64,000 nt of DNA from Viola odorata (Eukaryota > Streptophyta > Magnoliopsida > Malpighiales > Violaceae): NCBI GenBank assembly GCA_963691705.1, contig OY829542.1, forward strand, positions 47,161,002 to 47,225,001, in the 5' to 3' direction. Shown here one piece after another: positions 35,065 to 46,886 of the stretch; position 1 is the first letter of the stretch; each line of letters opens with the position of its first letter. A program made the translations under genes and the position numbers. The notes under the pieces were generated by a model, which was not told the DNA's origin, did no database searches, and saw nothing but the letters and a program-made list of their open reading frames with translations.

Positions 35065-35714
35065 GGATTCGCCAGGAACGTAGTGTTTATCCTCCTGAAT
35101 CTGACCAACTTGCCGGAGGAAAGATTTGTTGATAAATTTGTCAGCACCGGCGACAATACCGTCAGGATTATCAATTTCTGCCATCCCAGATCTTTTTCTC
35201 TTGGTCACGCTAACCCCTGGTGCATGCCTTAGCTGCACGTACACCGTTCGAGCCCCTATCACAATCGTTATACTCACAAACCCCGCCACCACCCACACCG
35301 GCGCAAAATCCGGTTTCAGTGCCTCCCTGCTCAACACATTTACATATTCAAATTCAACTAATCATTAAATTTGCATTAATGAGGAATTAAAAGATGAAGT
35401 CAAAAAATGTAACTAACAAATCAAATGTCACGATCCATATATATTCGAACGACATTAATTAATCATTTACTGAAATTTCGCAAGAAGATTGGAGGAAAAA
35501 TCCAATAATCATACATTGTTAAATTATGAGCGTGTTCAATCGAGATAAGAAAGAAAATGATTCATGATTTAAGTCTAACAATAAAGAAAATAAAGAAACT
35601 AAACAAAAACAAATACTTCATGAAGCTTTCACGAAAGGTGGAGTTCGATTGAAACTTATGAGATGTGGAGGATGCAAATGAGCGGCTGTTTCTCAAATGC
35701 AATTGGGTCGCCAT
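35065..35714 (-). pseudogene. B12D/MLRQ-like small mitochondrial protein gene, 5' part (exon 1 and most of exon 2)
   Basis: Exon 1 is 35714-35617; its start MATQLHLRNSRSF is Arg/Ser-rich and acid-free, like a mitochondrial presequence. Donor AA|GTATTT; acceptor GAGCAG at 35327; exon 2 from 35326. Exon 2 encodes PDFAPVWVV, one membrane segment (AGFVSITIVIGARTV), then HAPGVSVTKRKRSG and a charged tail, the layout of B12D/MLRQ-subunit-like proteins (single-pass, linked to mitochondrial complex I or barley B12D). The frame is cut at GGATT (35065-35069) by copia-1. It would resume at 9105, giving 145 aa in all with consistent phases (98+282+58 nt). In-frame ATG at 35780 is an alternative start. 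The family call is moderate; the split gene is well supported. Confidence 0.7.
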
Positions 35715-36103
35715 GGATTTTCCAACCCATGTGAGGACCAAAAACAATCTCTTCCTATCAAAGTGAAAAGTGTGGCCCAACTCAACAAAACAAACTCACT
35801 TTAGCTTGCTTGCCTCCTTCTAATGATTATACGGATATAACATGGTGTCTTGGATCTCTTTTTATATTAGGCTAATTCACACTTCAACATGTTAGAATTT
35901 GAAAGACGATCTAAATAATATTTTAAGTACTTTAAAGAAACGGTGAACTTTAAAGTTTCAAGTGTGAATTTCAAACCAGCTCCGTTGCACTTATTTTGGA
36001 GTCTCCTTCTAATCTTTCCTCCACTCGTTTCAGTTTTTTATTGTTCTTATTAATTTTTAATCAAAAATTTTAAATTTTTTAATGTTAAATAAATAATTAA
36101 TAC

Positions 36104-36150
<47 letters not shown>

Positions 36151-36550
36151 GTCTCTCCACGTATATTTGTTTCTTTGTTGGAAAAAAAGCATGGTCTCCC
36201 AAAGTTCTTCTCTCTCTTCCCAAGACACCCACATCTCAAGCAATACTAATTACTGACTCCTAAATTATATTAGCAAACATGATTAGTAGTAATTAACACA
36301 CATACAAAATTCTAGGCTATTCCTTCAAGCAAAATTAAATTAGTAACAACAAGCCTGATAAATCAACTTACTGTTGCCCTAAAAGTCATGATCTAATTGA
36401 TTACTGAGTTAAATTAGTTTTGTTATATGTGTTAATTAACGTGAACGGATTTATAAATGTGTGTGCTTAGGAAGGGGTGAAGATGACACGTGGCTTGCTT
36501 GCATTGTTTGTAAGACAGTTAATTAGACTATGGTGATTAGTGAGTGCCAC
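35715..36550. other. Intergenic, promoter side of the B12D-like gene
   Basis: AT-rich DNA between the start of the B12D-like gene and the hAT element. It should contain the gene's 5' UTR and promoter. No coding region seen apart from the in-frame extension to 35780. An ATT microsatellite is listed separately. Confidence 0.5.
36104..36149. repeat. (ATT)n microsatellite
   Basis: An uninterrupted run of about 15 TAT/ATT units directly visible in the sequence. Confidence 0.95.
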
Positions 36551-39532
36551 CAATGATGGATCCAGGATTTGTATTCAGGGGGGTGCGGGAGCGCTGCTGG
36601 CTGCCCCTGCCCCCGAATATTTATTTTTTGAGTATTTTAAAGGGAAGGCAAGAGAGCTGAATGAAAAATTGAAAAAAATCTTAAGAGTATTTGTATCCGT
36701 CACTAAATAACAAATATTTAGATAAACTTAACAAAAAGATAAATAAGAAGACAATATAGAAAAAAATTAATTATACATTAGAATTCAATATACGTACTTT
36801 TTACAATTGTTCTTTACGAATTTTCATTTTTTGATATCCTTGTATGATTCTCTCATTCTCTACACTATCAAAAAATTCTTTTTCAACAAAAGTAATCAAA
36901 CAATCATTTAACATATCATCTCCCATACGGTTCTGCAGTCGATTCTTCACAATGCTCATATAAGAAAAAGTCATTTCCATTGTCGTAGTTGCAACCGGTA
37001 AAATCAAAGCTAGCTTCAAGAGTAAATACACCAATGGATAGACAATATGCTTTCTTCTTTCAACTAACTTTTCAGAAAGATCATTAATCCCTTTCAAATT
37101 TAAAAACCCAACATTCGGCCACATATCCAAAATATAATTCTCAAGTTGATTATCAAGAGCAAGAACATCAATTGTAGAAAACTCATTAGGATAAAATTGA
37201 GTCAATTGAAGCAATTTCTCCTTATTGAAAGCAACAAAGGAGTCTCTTGGATTTAAACATGCCACACAAAGGAGTAATTCACTATTCCTCTCATCAAATC
37301 GATTATTGAGCTCATGAAGTTGCATATCAATGACTTGATAAAATAAATCAACTTGATAATGATATCGATTGGAAATTTACTCACATTTCTGCCTTGGTCT
37401 ACCTTGGGCAACAAACATATCACTCATAGTTGGAAGATTTATATTATGTTTGTCACAAAATAAAGATACTTCATTAAGTAATAACATTCAAACTTCATCC
37501 CTTATTGACTGCAGTCTCAACTTGGATACTTTGAGTAAATCGAAAGCATTTACTATGTCTTGATCTTTTCTTTGAAATGCTTGAGAGAATTCATTAGTAA
37601 TTCCTACTATATTCTTCATCAAATGCAAACAAAATATAAATTCAAAATATTGTATTGTATTTAATAATGCACATGCTTCTCCTTTTTTATCTACGTTCAA
37701 GCCATCTTCCTCTATCATTTCAAGCACATCAATTACTGAAGAGAATAAACCGATTAAGCTAAGCATTGTACCATAATGTGAACCTCATCGAGTATCTCCT
37801 CCTCTTTTAATGGTCTTCTCTTGATTCAAACATTTTCCACTACATATTGCACCATTTTGTAATCCTTTGACCACATGATCTTTTTGATTCTCTCAAAGGG
37901 CATCTTGTCTTTTGCATGAAGCTCCAACCACATTGCACACATTAGCAACCATATTAAAAAAAGATGAAATTGCAACTTGTTTTTTTGCAACAATAACAAG
38001 TGCAAGTTGAAGTTGGTGTGCAAAACAATGAACATAAAATGCACATGAATTCTCCTTCAAGATCAAACTTTTAAGACCATTGAATTCTCCTTGCATGTTG
38101 CTTGCTTCATCATAACCTTGCCCACGTACCTTTGACAAGTTTAAGTTATGTTTGACAAATAAAAACTCCAAGGCTTTCCTAAGAGAGCAAGCACGTGTGT
38201 TAGTAACATGAAAAAAGACTAAGAAAACGTTCAATAATTTCCCCTTCTTATTCGCATACTGCAAAAGAACACTCATTTGCTCTTTAATTGATATGTCACG
38301 ACATTCATCAATTAAAATAGCAAAAAAAAAATCATATCCAATATCCTCAAGAATAATATTAGTAGTCTCACTAGATGCAACACTAATAATTTTTTTTTGG
38401 ATACTGGGTGCTACCAACTTAAGATTTCCACGAGCATGACTCAAAATATTTCTAATGGTCTCATTGTGGTTAGCAAGGAACTGTAAAAGCTCAAGAAAAT
38501 TTCCTTTATTAATTGAATCTTCAGACTCATCATCACTACGAAAAGCTAGTCCCTAACGAAGTAGAAACCGAATACAATCAACTACTGCAGTCAACTGAAT
38601 CCCGATAATCTTGTTTTATTTTACTAGATTGTTGAGAAAGAATCACTTCAATATGTTGCTTTTGATTCATCAATGCTTCACATTTTCTCCAAGTATTATT
38701 ATGACTACTATTAACACTACCAATATATTTCTGTAATCGTAATTTCATGTCTTTCCAGTTGTCAAAGCCAATAGAAATAAAAACACCACTCCCTCCTTGG
38801 TCTCCATTCTCTGAACCCATCAAATAACAACATAAACAAAAAACTGCATTTTTGGACGAACTATACTCCAATCAATTACCAAATTCATCATACCATTTAG
38901 GATTAAAACGTCGTTGAATACCTCCAATTAATATTTTAGGAAACTCTATGTCTCGTGGTTGACAAAGACCTTTCAATATATAAGCTCTATGAATTTGATC
39001 CCGATCATTAGGATGGTATGCTAAAAATTTATGTAGCATACTTGGATCAGCAGGAAGATTTTTTAAATCAACTTCTAAAAATCTTTTCGACTTCTTCGCA
39101 AGTCGTTCTTCACTTTCATTTAAACCAACATTTGATGATATTGATGGTGCTTGAGTAGATGGTTTAATCAAATATTTGTCCATATCGAGAGGCAACGATG
39201 AGCAGAGGCAGCAAAGGCGTGACGAGGCGACGAAGAGGCTGAGAGCGCAGTGACGGATGGAGAGTAGAGGCAGTCAGGCAGAGGCAGAGCACACCGACGG
39301 GCGCGAAGGGGCTAAGGCGCTAACCGCTGAGCGACGGGATGAAGGATCGCGATTAATTTGGGGATTAAGGTTAGGGATTTCAATTTTGAGATTTGGGGTA
39401 GCTAGGTTGGGTTAGAGGTTTGGGTGTGGGTTGGTTACTTAGGCTGGGTTGGGCTTAGTAGGATAAATGGGGTTTTTGATTGGGCCAGGGGGTGCAGTAG
39501 CCCACCCTGGCCTAATGCTAGATCCGTCCCTG
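36551..39532 (-). mobile_element. Degraded hAT-superfamily DNA transposon
   Basis: A 2,982-bp element with imperfect terminal inverted repeats: left CAATGATGGATCCAGGATT, right (complement) CAGGGACGGATCTAGCATT. It is flanked by 8-bp duplications agtgccac (36543-36550) and ggtgccac (39533-39540), one mismatch. An 8-bp duplication is the hAT hallmark. It contains a broken transposase on the minus strand. Confidence 0.88.
36801..39195 (-). pseudogene. hAT transposase pseudogene (TTF/ZMYM1-like, DUF4371)
   Basis: Starts near 39195 or 39183 (MDKYLIKPS). A TTF-type zinc-finger region follows (GIQRRFNPKWYDEFGN ... AVFCLCCYLMG), a DUF4371 region (ILIDECRDISIKEQMSVLLQY, RGQGYDEASNMQGEFNGLK, YVHCFAHQLQLALV) and a C-terminal hAT dimerisation domain (LALILPVATTTMEMTFSYM) ending at 36801. 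It is dead: a TGA after EFGN at about 38874 where the family has Trp, a frameshift near 38580, a TAG near 38553, and further frame changes near 37890, 37790 and 37480-37330. Plants have many such ZMYM1-like transposon genes. Confidence 0.88.
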
Positions 39533-39540
39533 GGTGCCAC

Positions 39541-40439
39541 CAATCTTAACAGCTTTTGCGAATCCGAAGGGCATAATTATTTGAATTTTTCTTTGGTTAT
39601 CTTACCTTGGTAAGATGCGAATATGAATTTTTATTTAATCCTAAAAAAACCATAGATTTTAAATAATAATGCATGTAATTTTATTAGTGGTCGATGAGGT
39701 GAATATTTTAAATTTATACGAAAGTTAAAATCCTATATTTTTATTATAATAGTATTATTTTAGAGTTTTCAAGGAGACATTTACATCATTTAAGTTGAAT
39801 CGAGTCGAAAAGTGTATTATTCATAGATATCTATGAGGAGAAACTATAACAATTTCTTATTGAAAGGGATGGTGAAATTGCCTACTCCATATTATTATTT
39901 TAATTAATAATGATAATGTTAAAACTTGGAAACTTGAAAAATCTAAAAATCTATGATCTATTAAAAATCACTATATATATTGGCCGGGCCTGGGCCTAGG
40001 CTTTCGACGGAAAGCATAAGCTCAGCCCATATACCCGTTACCGAAATAAGAAAACAGAAGCGTGCAGTAGCTCAGCTGCACAGGCATATCGACTTGATAC
40101 TTCCTTTCCTTTCTCTTCACTTGTCTACAACAAAACTCTGGTCAGTGGTTCTTCCTCCGTGGTATTTTTTCTCTCTTGATTTTTTAGTTTCGTATGCGCT
40201 CCTCAGATATTAAGAGAAAAGGTTAATTTTTTCCTGTTGTTAAGGATAATACATAAAATGGTTTTATTTATTTATTTATAAATGTACACTATAAATGATA
40301 ATGTATAGAGTTGCTCTAGCAGCTTAGGACTCATCGATATGAAGAATGCAGTTTCTTACAGAATTTGTATAGTACCCTCGTATACTCTAGATTTATCTAA
40401 GAATACCTGTTTTCTTGTTTACAACAAAAAAGAATCATT
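39541..40439. other. Intergenic between hAT element and U-box gene
   Basis: AT-rich DNA with no supported coding region. The part just below 40440 should be the 3' UTR of the minus-strand U-box gene. Confidence 0.5.
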
Positions 40440-43400
40440 TCAGAAATAGGAAGATTGTTCTGGGATGACATTCATCTGTCTAAGCACTAAAGCTACACTC
40501 TTTTTGAGTGTATCCTCACTGAGAAGTTGAATGAGGATCCTCTCGGACCTTTGAAATAATGGGTCGGTGAGCCGTGTGTGTTTTATGATTTTATGGAAGA
40601 GATCTAGGGCTTTGGCTTTGGCTGATATGTCTCCCTTCTCCAGAACTTGAAGAATGGCCGTCACACCCTCGCTGTCAACAATAGCAGCAGTTGCATTTGT
40701 ATGGGATGTCGTGCTATGGTCTGTTAGCAATGTTTCGAGTGCTGTTAGGGCAGCCTCTGCCACGCCAGACTCTGTCTCGCTCAATGTTCGAATGAGTGGC
40801 TTCACTGCATCCTCCTTGATGAGGCAGAATGCATGTCTTGATGAACAAGTAGCTCCATGGACAGAACAAGAAATTCCATTGTTGGATGACGTTGAGCAGC
40901 ACCAAGGCGTGTTTATGGGGAAGAGATTCATCACATGAAGCAGGAAGCTCTTGGGTTGATTTGAAATGTTGGTTTCACTAGGAATTGACGAGTCAGTCGA
41001 CTGGGATAAGTGTGTCAGTGCAGTGGCTGTGTGCTTCTTGGCAATTGGGCTACCCTTGGAGAGGACTCGAACTAGTGAAGAATACAGTTCAAGCTTTCTT
41101 ACTTGTCTCTGAAGTTTGGGTTTAGTGGGTTCGGTGAATCGTAGAAGCACTGCCAGGACATTTTCCAGTAGATATGGATCTATTTTAGGAGGGGCTCTGA
41201 ACCCATTAATTTCCTCTTCTGTGCTACAAATCACTTCAGCAATTGCCTTTAATACTTCTGACTTCTGCAACATGTCGTCAATTATGATATCTTCCTTGGG
41301 AAGCTGGCTTATTATTGCAGCAGCAGTTGATCTTTCTGTGATGTGTAGTGAACTAGTGAGAATGGCTACTAAATTATTGATTGCAGCTTCTTTACTTGGG
41401 GATGGTGGGAGTGGTACTCCGTCAGGTTGGCCATCAGAGATACAATGTATGAGCTTCATCGCCAATCTTTTCACCTCACGGTTATCTTCTTCCAGCATAG
41501 AGAATAGCTGCACAACTGCATTATTGTCAGATCGTAGTAGGTTTCGAGCTGTATCAGATTTATAGCTGAGCTCAACAAGCAGGTGCAAGAACTGAATCCT
41601 TATTTTTGAACTGGAACTGTCTACTAACTTCAAAAAGAGACAAACATTGTACTCTGATTGAAGCTCTTTCAAGCCTTGATACATCTCAAATTGGGGATGC
41701 TGGCTAGCTCCAACCAGGAGAGTGAGGACCTCACCAGCTTCTTTTTTCAAGTCTGGATCAGACCTGACAAATGAGACGAGGCCAAGCAAAAGTGGTACTG
41801 TCATGTTGTCTGATAGAACCCGCTTTGCAATCTTGGGATATACTAGTAGCTTCTTGATGCATCTGAGGCAAGCTGATTTGTATGCTGGGGAGTTTGAAGA
41901 GAGCATCTGTAGCAGATTGCGTATAAATTGCCTGTCTTTTAATTCTTTGATGCTATTTTCTTTCAGTTGCATCTCTACCAAATCTGTAGCCATCCTTGCT
42001 CGGCTCTCTTGTGGTCCTGCATCGAAGGAGCTAATTGGACTTCATAGTACAATAAAAGGAAGGAATAATGCCCAGGTTGTCTCATTTCAATGTTTACTTG
42101 TTTATATTACCTTGGTTGAAACGAGCAACAAATGGTTGAAAGTGTCCAGCTTGAGCCATCTTGATTACAAAGGATGTGTTGGCTGAAAGATTCAGCAATA
42201 TGTTTTGTACTTTCTCTGAGATGTCCTTGTTCCCATTATCGAGCAAGGACACCAAAACAGGAATGCAGTCTTTGGTGTTCCCTATCTTGTCCCCAAGGGC
42301 TTCTAATTTGGACAGCTCTAACAGAACTGCAACAGCATCTAGCACCTTCTCACCTTTATATATCTGCTTCAGAATGCGTCGAATTACTCCTGCTTCTACA
42401 ATAGCTTCCTGCAACTCCTATTTATTACAAACCATTTGATATAAAATAGGCGAATGTTGAATATAAGATCCCTCAATGTTCAAGCTTTGCTTACCTTGTG
42501 ATTATCACAGTGCTTAGCCAGCAAGTAAAGACATGTCAGTGTTGCAGCTGTATTCAAGGTATCGTCTTTTAAGAATACCACCAAGGTTGGAATAAGTCCT
42601 TCCTCAACGGCTTTGAGAGCATACTGTGGCATTGCCATTAGAAACTGCATGTCCTCTAAGGCCTTATTTTGTCTCAAATGTTCATTGGAATTGATTCCAG
42701 ACACTGCAGCCTGAAATCTTAAATCTCTATCTCTTTGTTTCCATTCATCTATTGACCTAAGAAGGTTAGTGTTTGGAGTAAGCTCCAAAGAGGTGAGCTC
42801 CTCTCCGCATGTGGGACAGCTCTTCCTTCCTCTGCTGAAACACTCCTTAATTGCCTCTCTCTCAAAGCTGTGGCCACATAAAATTGCAACAGGGTCTGTC
42901 ATCATCTCCTTTGATAATGAACATGTGAAGGAGCTGATAGCATATTGCTGGTGGTTCGTGGAAATGTGCCCATTTTGTGGCTTCGTGACTATCTCTGTAC
43001 TGTACAGCAACTGTATCAGTTGTGTAAGTTGCAGTGCCTCTGCATGCTTCTTTTGATCTTCCATCTCTTCCTTTTCCTGCTTCAGAAGAGTGAGCTCTTT
43101 CTCTACCAGGGATGCATTTGCATTCACACCAACAGCTTCAGTAACTTTCTTCAGGAGCTTCATGGAATGATCTCGGTTCTTTCTATCTTGGGATATATAC
43201 TTCTCGATCTCAGAAGCAATTGTTTCCATCCCAGTCTCTGATCGAAATTCTATGGACCCCAATTCTTTTACAATCTCATCAATTCTGGCTTTAATGTTTA
43301 ATGATGTGTTCAGATTGACCAGACAAATCGACGAAATCGTCGTGGCGATCTCTTTTGTCAAACCCTTCATCTGCAAAAGAATTGAGTGTGAGTGAAACAA

Positions 43401-43718
43401 GAGGCGCAAGCGGCTTCCAGATTTGTTGTTTCTAATGATCTCGCAGGCCTTCGTCAGCTGAGAATTCAAGGTTTGTAGTGCAGTCTTTGTAGCTTCCGAA
43501 CCTATTGCAGCTTCAATCTTATTAACATCCAACTCATGGAGAATACTGCTTAACTCGTAGATGCATTTGGAGAACTCGTGCATACTCTCCTTTCCAAGAA
43601 TCACATCCCTCGTTTCGCTTGCTACTTCCGTTGCCTGAAGAGCCACTTTGTTCCACAATTCCTGCAGCACTGCCACTCCTACATCTTCAATTCCGAAGTT
43701 GAAATCAATTGAATCCAT
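40440..43718 (-). CDS. U-box/ARM-repeat E3 ubiquitin ligase, PUB43/PUB44-like
   Basis: Predicted E3 ubiquitin-protein ligase of 1032 aa. Exons: 43718-42495, 42408-42111, 42016-40440, joined by GT-AG introns in phase. Residues 1-240 are a helical N-terminal region with coiled-coil character (ELTLLKQEKEEMEDQKKHAEAL). The U-box at about 261-334 has the expected order ISSFTCSLSKEMMTDPV, ILCGHSFEREAI, CPTCGEEL, TPNTNLLRSI. The remainder is built of ARM-type helical repeats (for example ALGDKIGNTKDCIPVLVSLL, TESGVAEAALTALETLL). The layout fits the PUB43/44 (SAUL1) branch, whose members act in senescence and immunity, although the Arabidopsis proteins are shorter (about 800 aa). Longer PUB43-like proteins of about 1000 aa are known in other dicots. 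Substrate cannot be inferred. Confidence 0.94.
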
Positions 43719-45173
43719 GAGAAGCTACTGACAGTTTGGAATCAATTCCAGGTATGAGGAACCCCCCTACAAGGTTAGTCGATTGAAGTCAATTTACTTG
43801 TAGAGTATCCAAATTGAGAACCACAAAATTAAGAATACTATTTGGAGAAAAGCAAAAGAAAGAAATTGATACACTATTGTCTTGCACCTACCACACAAAA
43901 GAAAGAGTGGTTTGAAAAATGATTTTCATTGTAAATGCATTCGTGCACGGACTTATCGTTTATCATACTTTGTTTGGAAAACTATTTTCTGCAGCACCAA
44001 TCTGGTCATTTTGCGCTAATCACAAGGTACTCAGTTATATCAGAAGAAAACTTGATTATACTTTCATACAGTTTGACTACGTTTACATTTATTGTTCCCA
44101 GCTACAATGATCTGGCAGCATAGTCGGAACTCGGACGTTTTGGTTGTTCAGTTCCCTACTTAGGTATGAGTTAGAGATAAACAGTAAATCGCGGAAACGA
44201 AAGACCGACAAACGAATTATGTATGTCAGAAACACTGTAAGGAAAGAAAGAGGTCAATTTGCTGACCTGAACAGCAGAAGCTGAAGTCCTGCGGTGGAGA
44301 GTTTCTGGGATCAGCATGCGGGTCTCCTTTGAAGTCGCCTGTTGTGATGAATGACACCGAGTTGAGTGAAGTCGCCGTGATTAATAGTAGCAAGCATTGG
44401 GGAGACTTTGTTGACAGTTTCTTAGAAGATAAGGTGTGTTTAGTTATATCTATTTTTTCTAGTTTTTTTTTCTTCCTTTTTTTCCCAGTTAAATGAGAGA
44501 GATTCTGATTTAGAGCGTTTAGCTTATGGCATGGAGTTTTATTTTTCCTAATAAAAAAACTGCTTCGGCTGAGATTAGTTTGCTAAAGTTAATTTTAAGT
44601 CTTGACCGTCGGATCAAAAATAGAATTTAATAATTCTAGTCGATTCTATGCATTCCATTAGGGTTAATAATTAAATGATTCAACTAAATAGGTCAAAGAT
44701 ATGACTACTCTATAATTTTTTATATATATATTTTATGTGAATAATACTATTAAGTAATTTTTTTAATTTTTTTGGGGTTCTAACTAAAATTGTACTAGTA
44801 AATTATACTCCAATAGTCTACTACTAGCACGTGACAAAATCAAAGTCACTTGACAAGCAAAGAAACCCAACAGAGAGTATAGATTGCGCACACCACAAAA
44901 CATTATACAACTCAGTATTATAAAAATTGGAAAAGTGTCATTTCCCAAAAATCCAGATACCATTTAATTGGATTTATACAATTTACAAGCGGAAAAACGT
45001 GCACACTTTTAATTAAAACCCGTAACGGATGCATTTGGCTACGGAAACCAAACTGTCGCATCTCGTCCAGCAAAATTCACAACCCAAAAACTCACTTAAA
45101 AAAAGGCCCAACAGAGGGAAAAAAACCAACCAAATAATACATTATATATTATATATTTTATTATTTGTAATTA
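43719..45173. other. Intergenic, U-box 5' side and ERF 3' side
   Basis: Upstream of the U-box gene. A 5'-UTR intron is possible: on the minus strand a donor-like CAG|GTCAGC lies near 44270 and an acceptor-like CCTTGTAG near 43766, about 30 nt before the start codon region. The rest is AT-rich with no supported coding region; the ERF 3' UTR lies just below 45174. Confidence 0.4.
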
Positions 45174-45985
45174 TTAAAAATAAAATGCTGACGACGATGA
45201 ACCCAAATCGAACCCATCCAATGTTGTATTCGAAACCGGAGGCATTCTTCCAAACAGCGGGCTGTGCTGGACAAACTCATTGCAGTCAAAGCCCAAGTAC
45301 GGCCCATTTAAAGCTGGACTAGGCTCATTGTTCATCTGATCCCCTGAAAGCCCCAAAAAGCTCGTGTCGTTCCAAAATCCATTCCCTACATCCGACCCGT
45401 AGCAGGCGGAGGAGGAGGCATCCGGCGGCAAGGGAGGCAGTTCGGTGCTGTCGTCGTGAGAGAAATGAGAAAGCCCAGTGGTGGAACTCATAGATGCAGT
45501 AATGGGCTGGTAAGGCCCAATGGGCCCAGACTCAGCACACTGGGCCCACCCATCTAGCGAAATGGTATTATTATTGTTATTATTTGTGTTACCATTATTG
45601 GTGTAAGGATAGGCGTTGAAGAATTGGTCTTGGGAGAAGAAATTAAGGTTGTGTTGTTGGGCGGTGTTGTTTTGAGGAGGAGGAGGAGGAGGAGGAGTAG
45701 GAGTGGGGAAGAGAGCTGACATGTCGAAATTTGACTCATCGGGGGAGATAATCGAGGTGACGGAAGAGGAAGGTGGCATGTCCGAGTAGACAAAATTGGT
45801 TCGGGCCTTAGACCCTCTCATGGATCGGGCTGCCCGGTCATAAGCCAAGGCAGCGTCCTCCGCCGTGTCAAAAGTGCCTAGCCAATGCCTTTCTTTAGTC
45901 GAAGGGTCTCGTATCTCCGCCGCGTATCTTCCCCATGGCCTCCTCCTTACCCCCAAGAATCTCACTTCTTGATTTTCTTGGCTAG

Positions 45986-46023
<38 letters not shown>

Positions 46024-46076
46024 CTTTTGGTCTTGGAAGGAGAAGGAGTTGTTGCTTTTGGGTTAGTGAAATCCAT
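45174..46076 (-). CDS. AP2/ERF transcription factor, LEAFY PETIOLE/PUCHI-like (group VIII-b)
   Basis: Intronless gene for a nuclear transcription factor of 300 aa. A basic stretch (KTKRK) and 11 glutamines (residues 20-30) precede one AP2/ERF domain at about 39-98 ([50 protein letters not shown]). The block [16 protein letters not shown] right after the domain, the ELPPLPPD motif and the C-terminal [12 protein letters not shown] are shared with LEP and the related PUCHI proteins, which act in leaf and lateral-root or floral organ development. Low-complexity runs of Pro (7) and Asn (6) occur in the middle. The start at 46076 is the first ATG of the frame. The choice between the LEP and PUCHI branches is open. 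Confidence 0.93.
45989..46020. repeat. CAG/CTG trinucleotide run coding poly-Gln in the ERF gene
   Basis: About 11 CTG units on the plus strand (CAG on the coding strand) directly after the basic stretch. Such runs often vary in length between alleles. Confidence 0.95.
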
Positions 46077-46840
46077 TTGGAAAGTGGAAAGACTCTTACT
46101 CTTCTGAAAGATATATATATTTTTTTTTTATCAATTGAAAGAGAGGAGAGGAGAAGAAGAGAATAATTGTTAGGTCTTGTTTGTTTTGGGTTTGCATGTT
46201 ATGAGACTATAAATAAGGGGTGACTACTACTATTTTATTTTATTTTTGGATTAGTATATATACTTAATTTGTACATTAATTAATTATGATTACTGTAGAG
46301 GATTAATGAGATTGTTAATTCTTTCTTTCTCCGTTACTAAAAATGATGATCAGTGATCACCACAACCAGAGGAAATATAATGATGATCACATCACTTGCT
46401 AATAATCGGAGGGAGAGGACTCGTGATTTTATGTGGACCCTTTCCCATGGAATTATTAATATAAAACGCATGGCATCATCTCACTGTAATAATCAGCATT
46501 AATTACTCAATTAGTACACTTTCTAGCGTGATTATCATAACTATTTTATTGGAGAGCAGTTATTTTCGATTTAGAAAAGGTTTGGTTTAGTCATGTGAAT
46601 GTCTCGATTTCTTATAACCATTCGTATCAGTTGAGCTTTTATCGTTAAATTTAAATTTTCACAAATAACTATTTTATTGGAGTATAATTAATTAGAAGAA
46701 AAAATTCATTGTTTTTAAAAAAAATTATTTGCTGACTTATTTAAGAGAAGACGCTTCTTTTGTGGCTCCATTCCATGTACATTATGAATGATTATATGCT
46801 TATATCTATAGGAGTATAACCACACACATACATACATACA

Positions 46841-46886
<46 letters not shown>

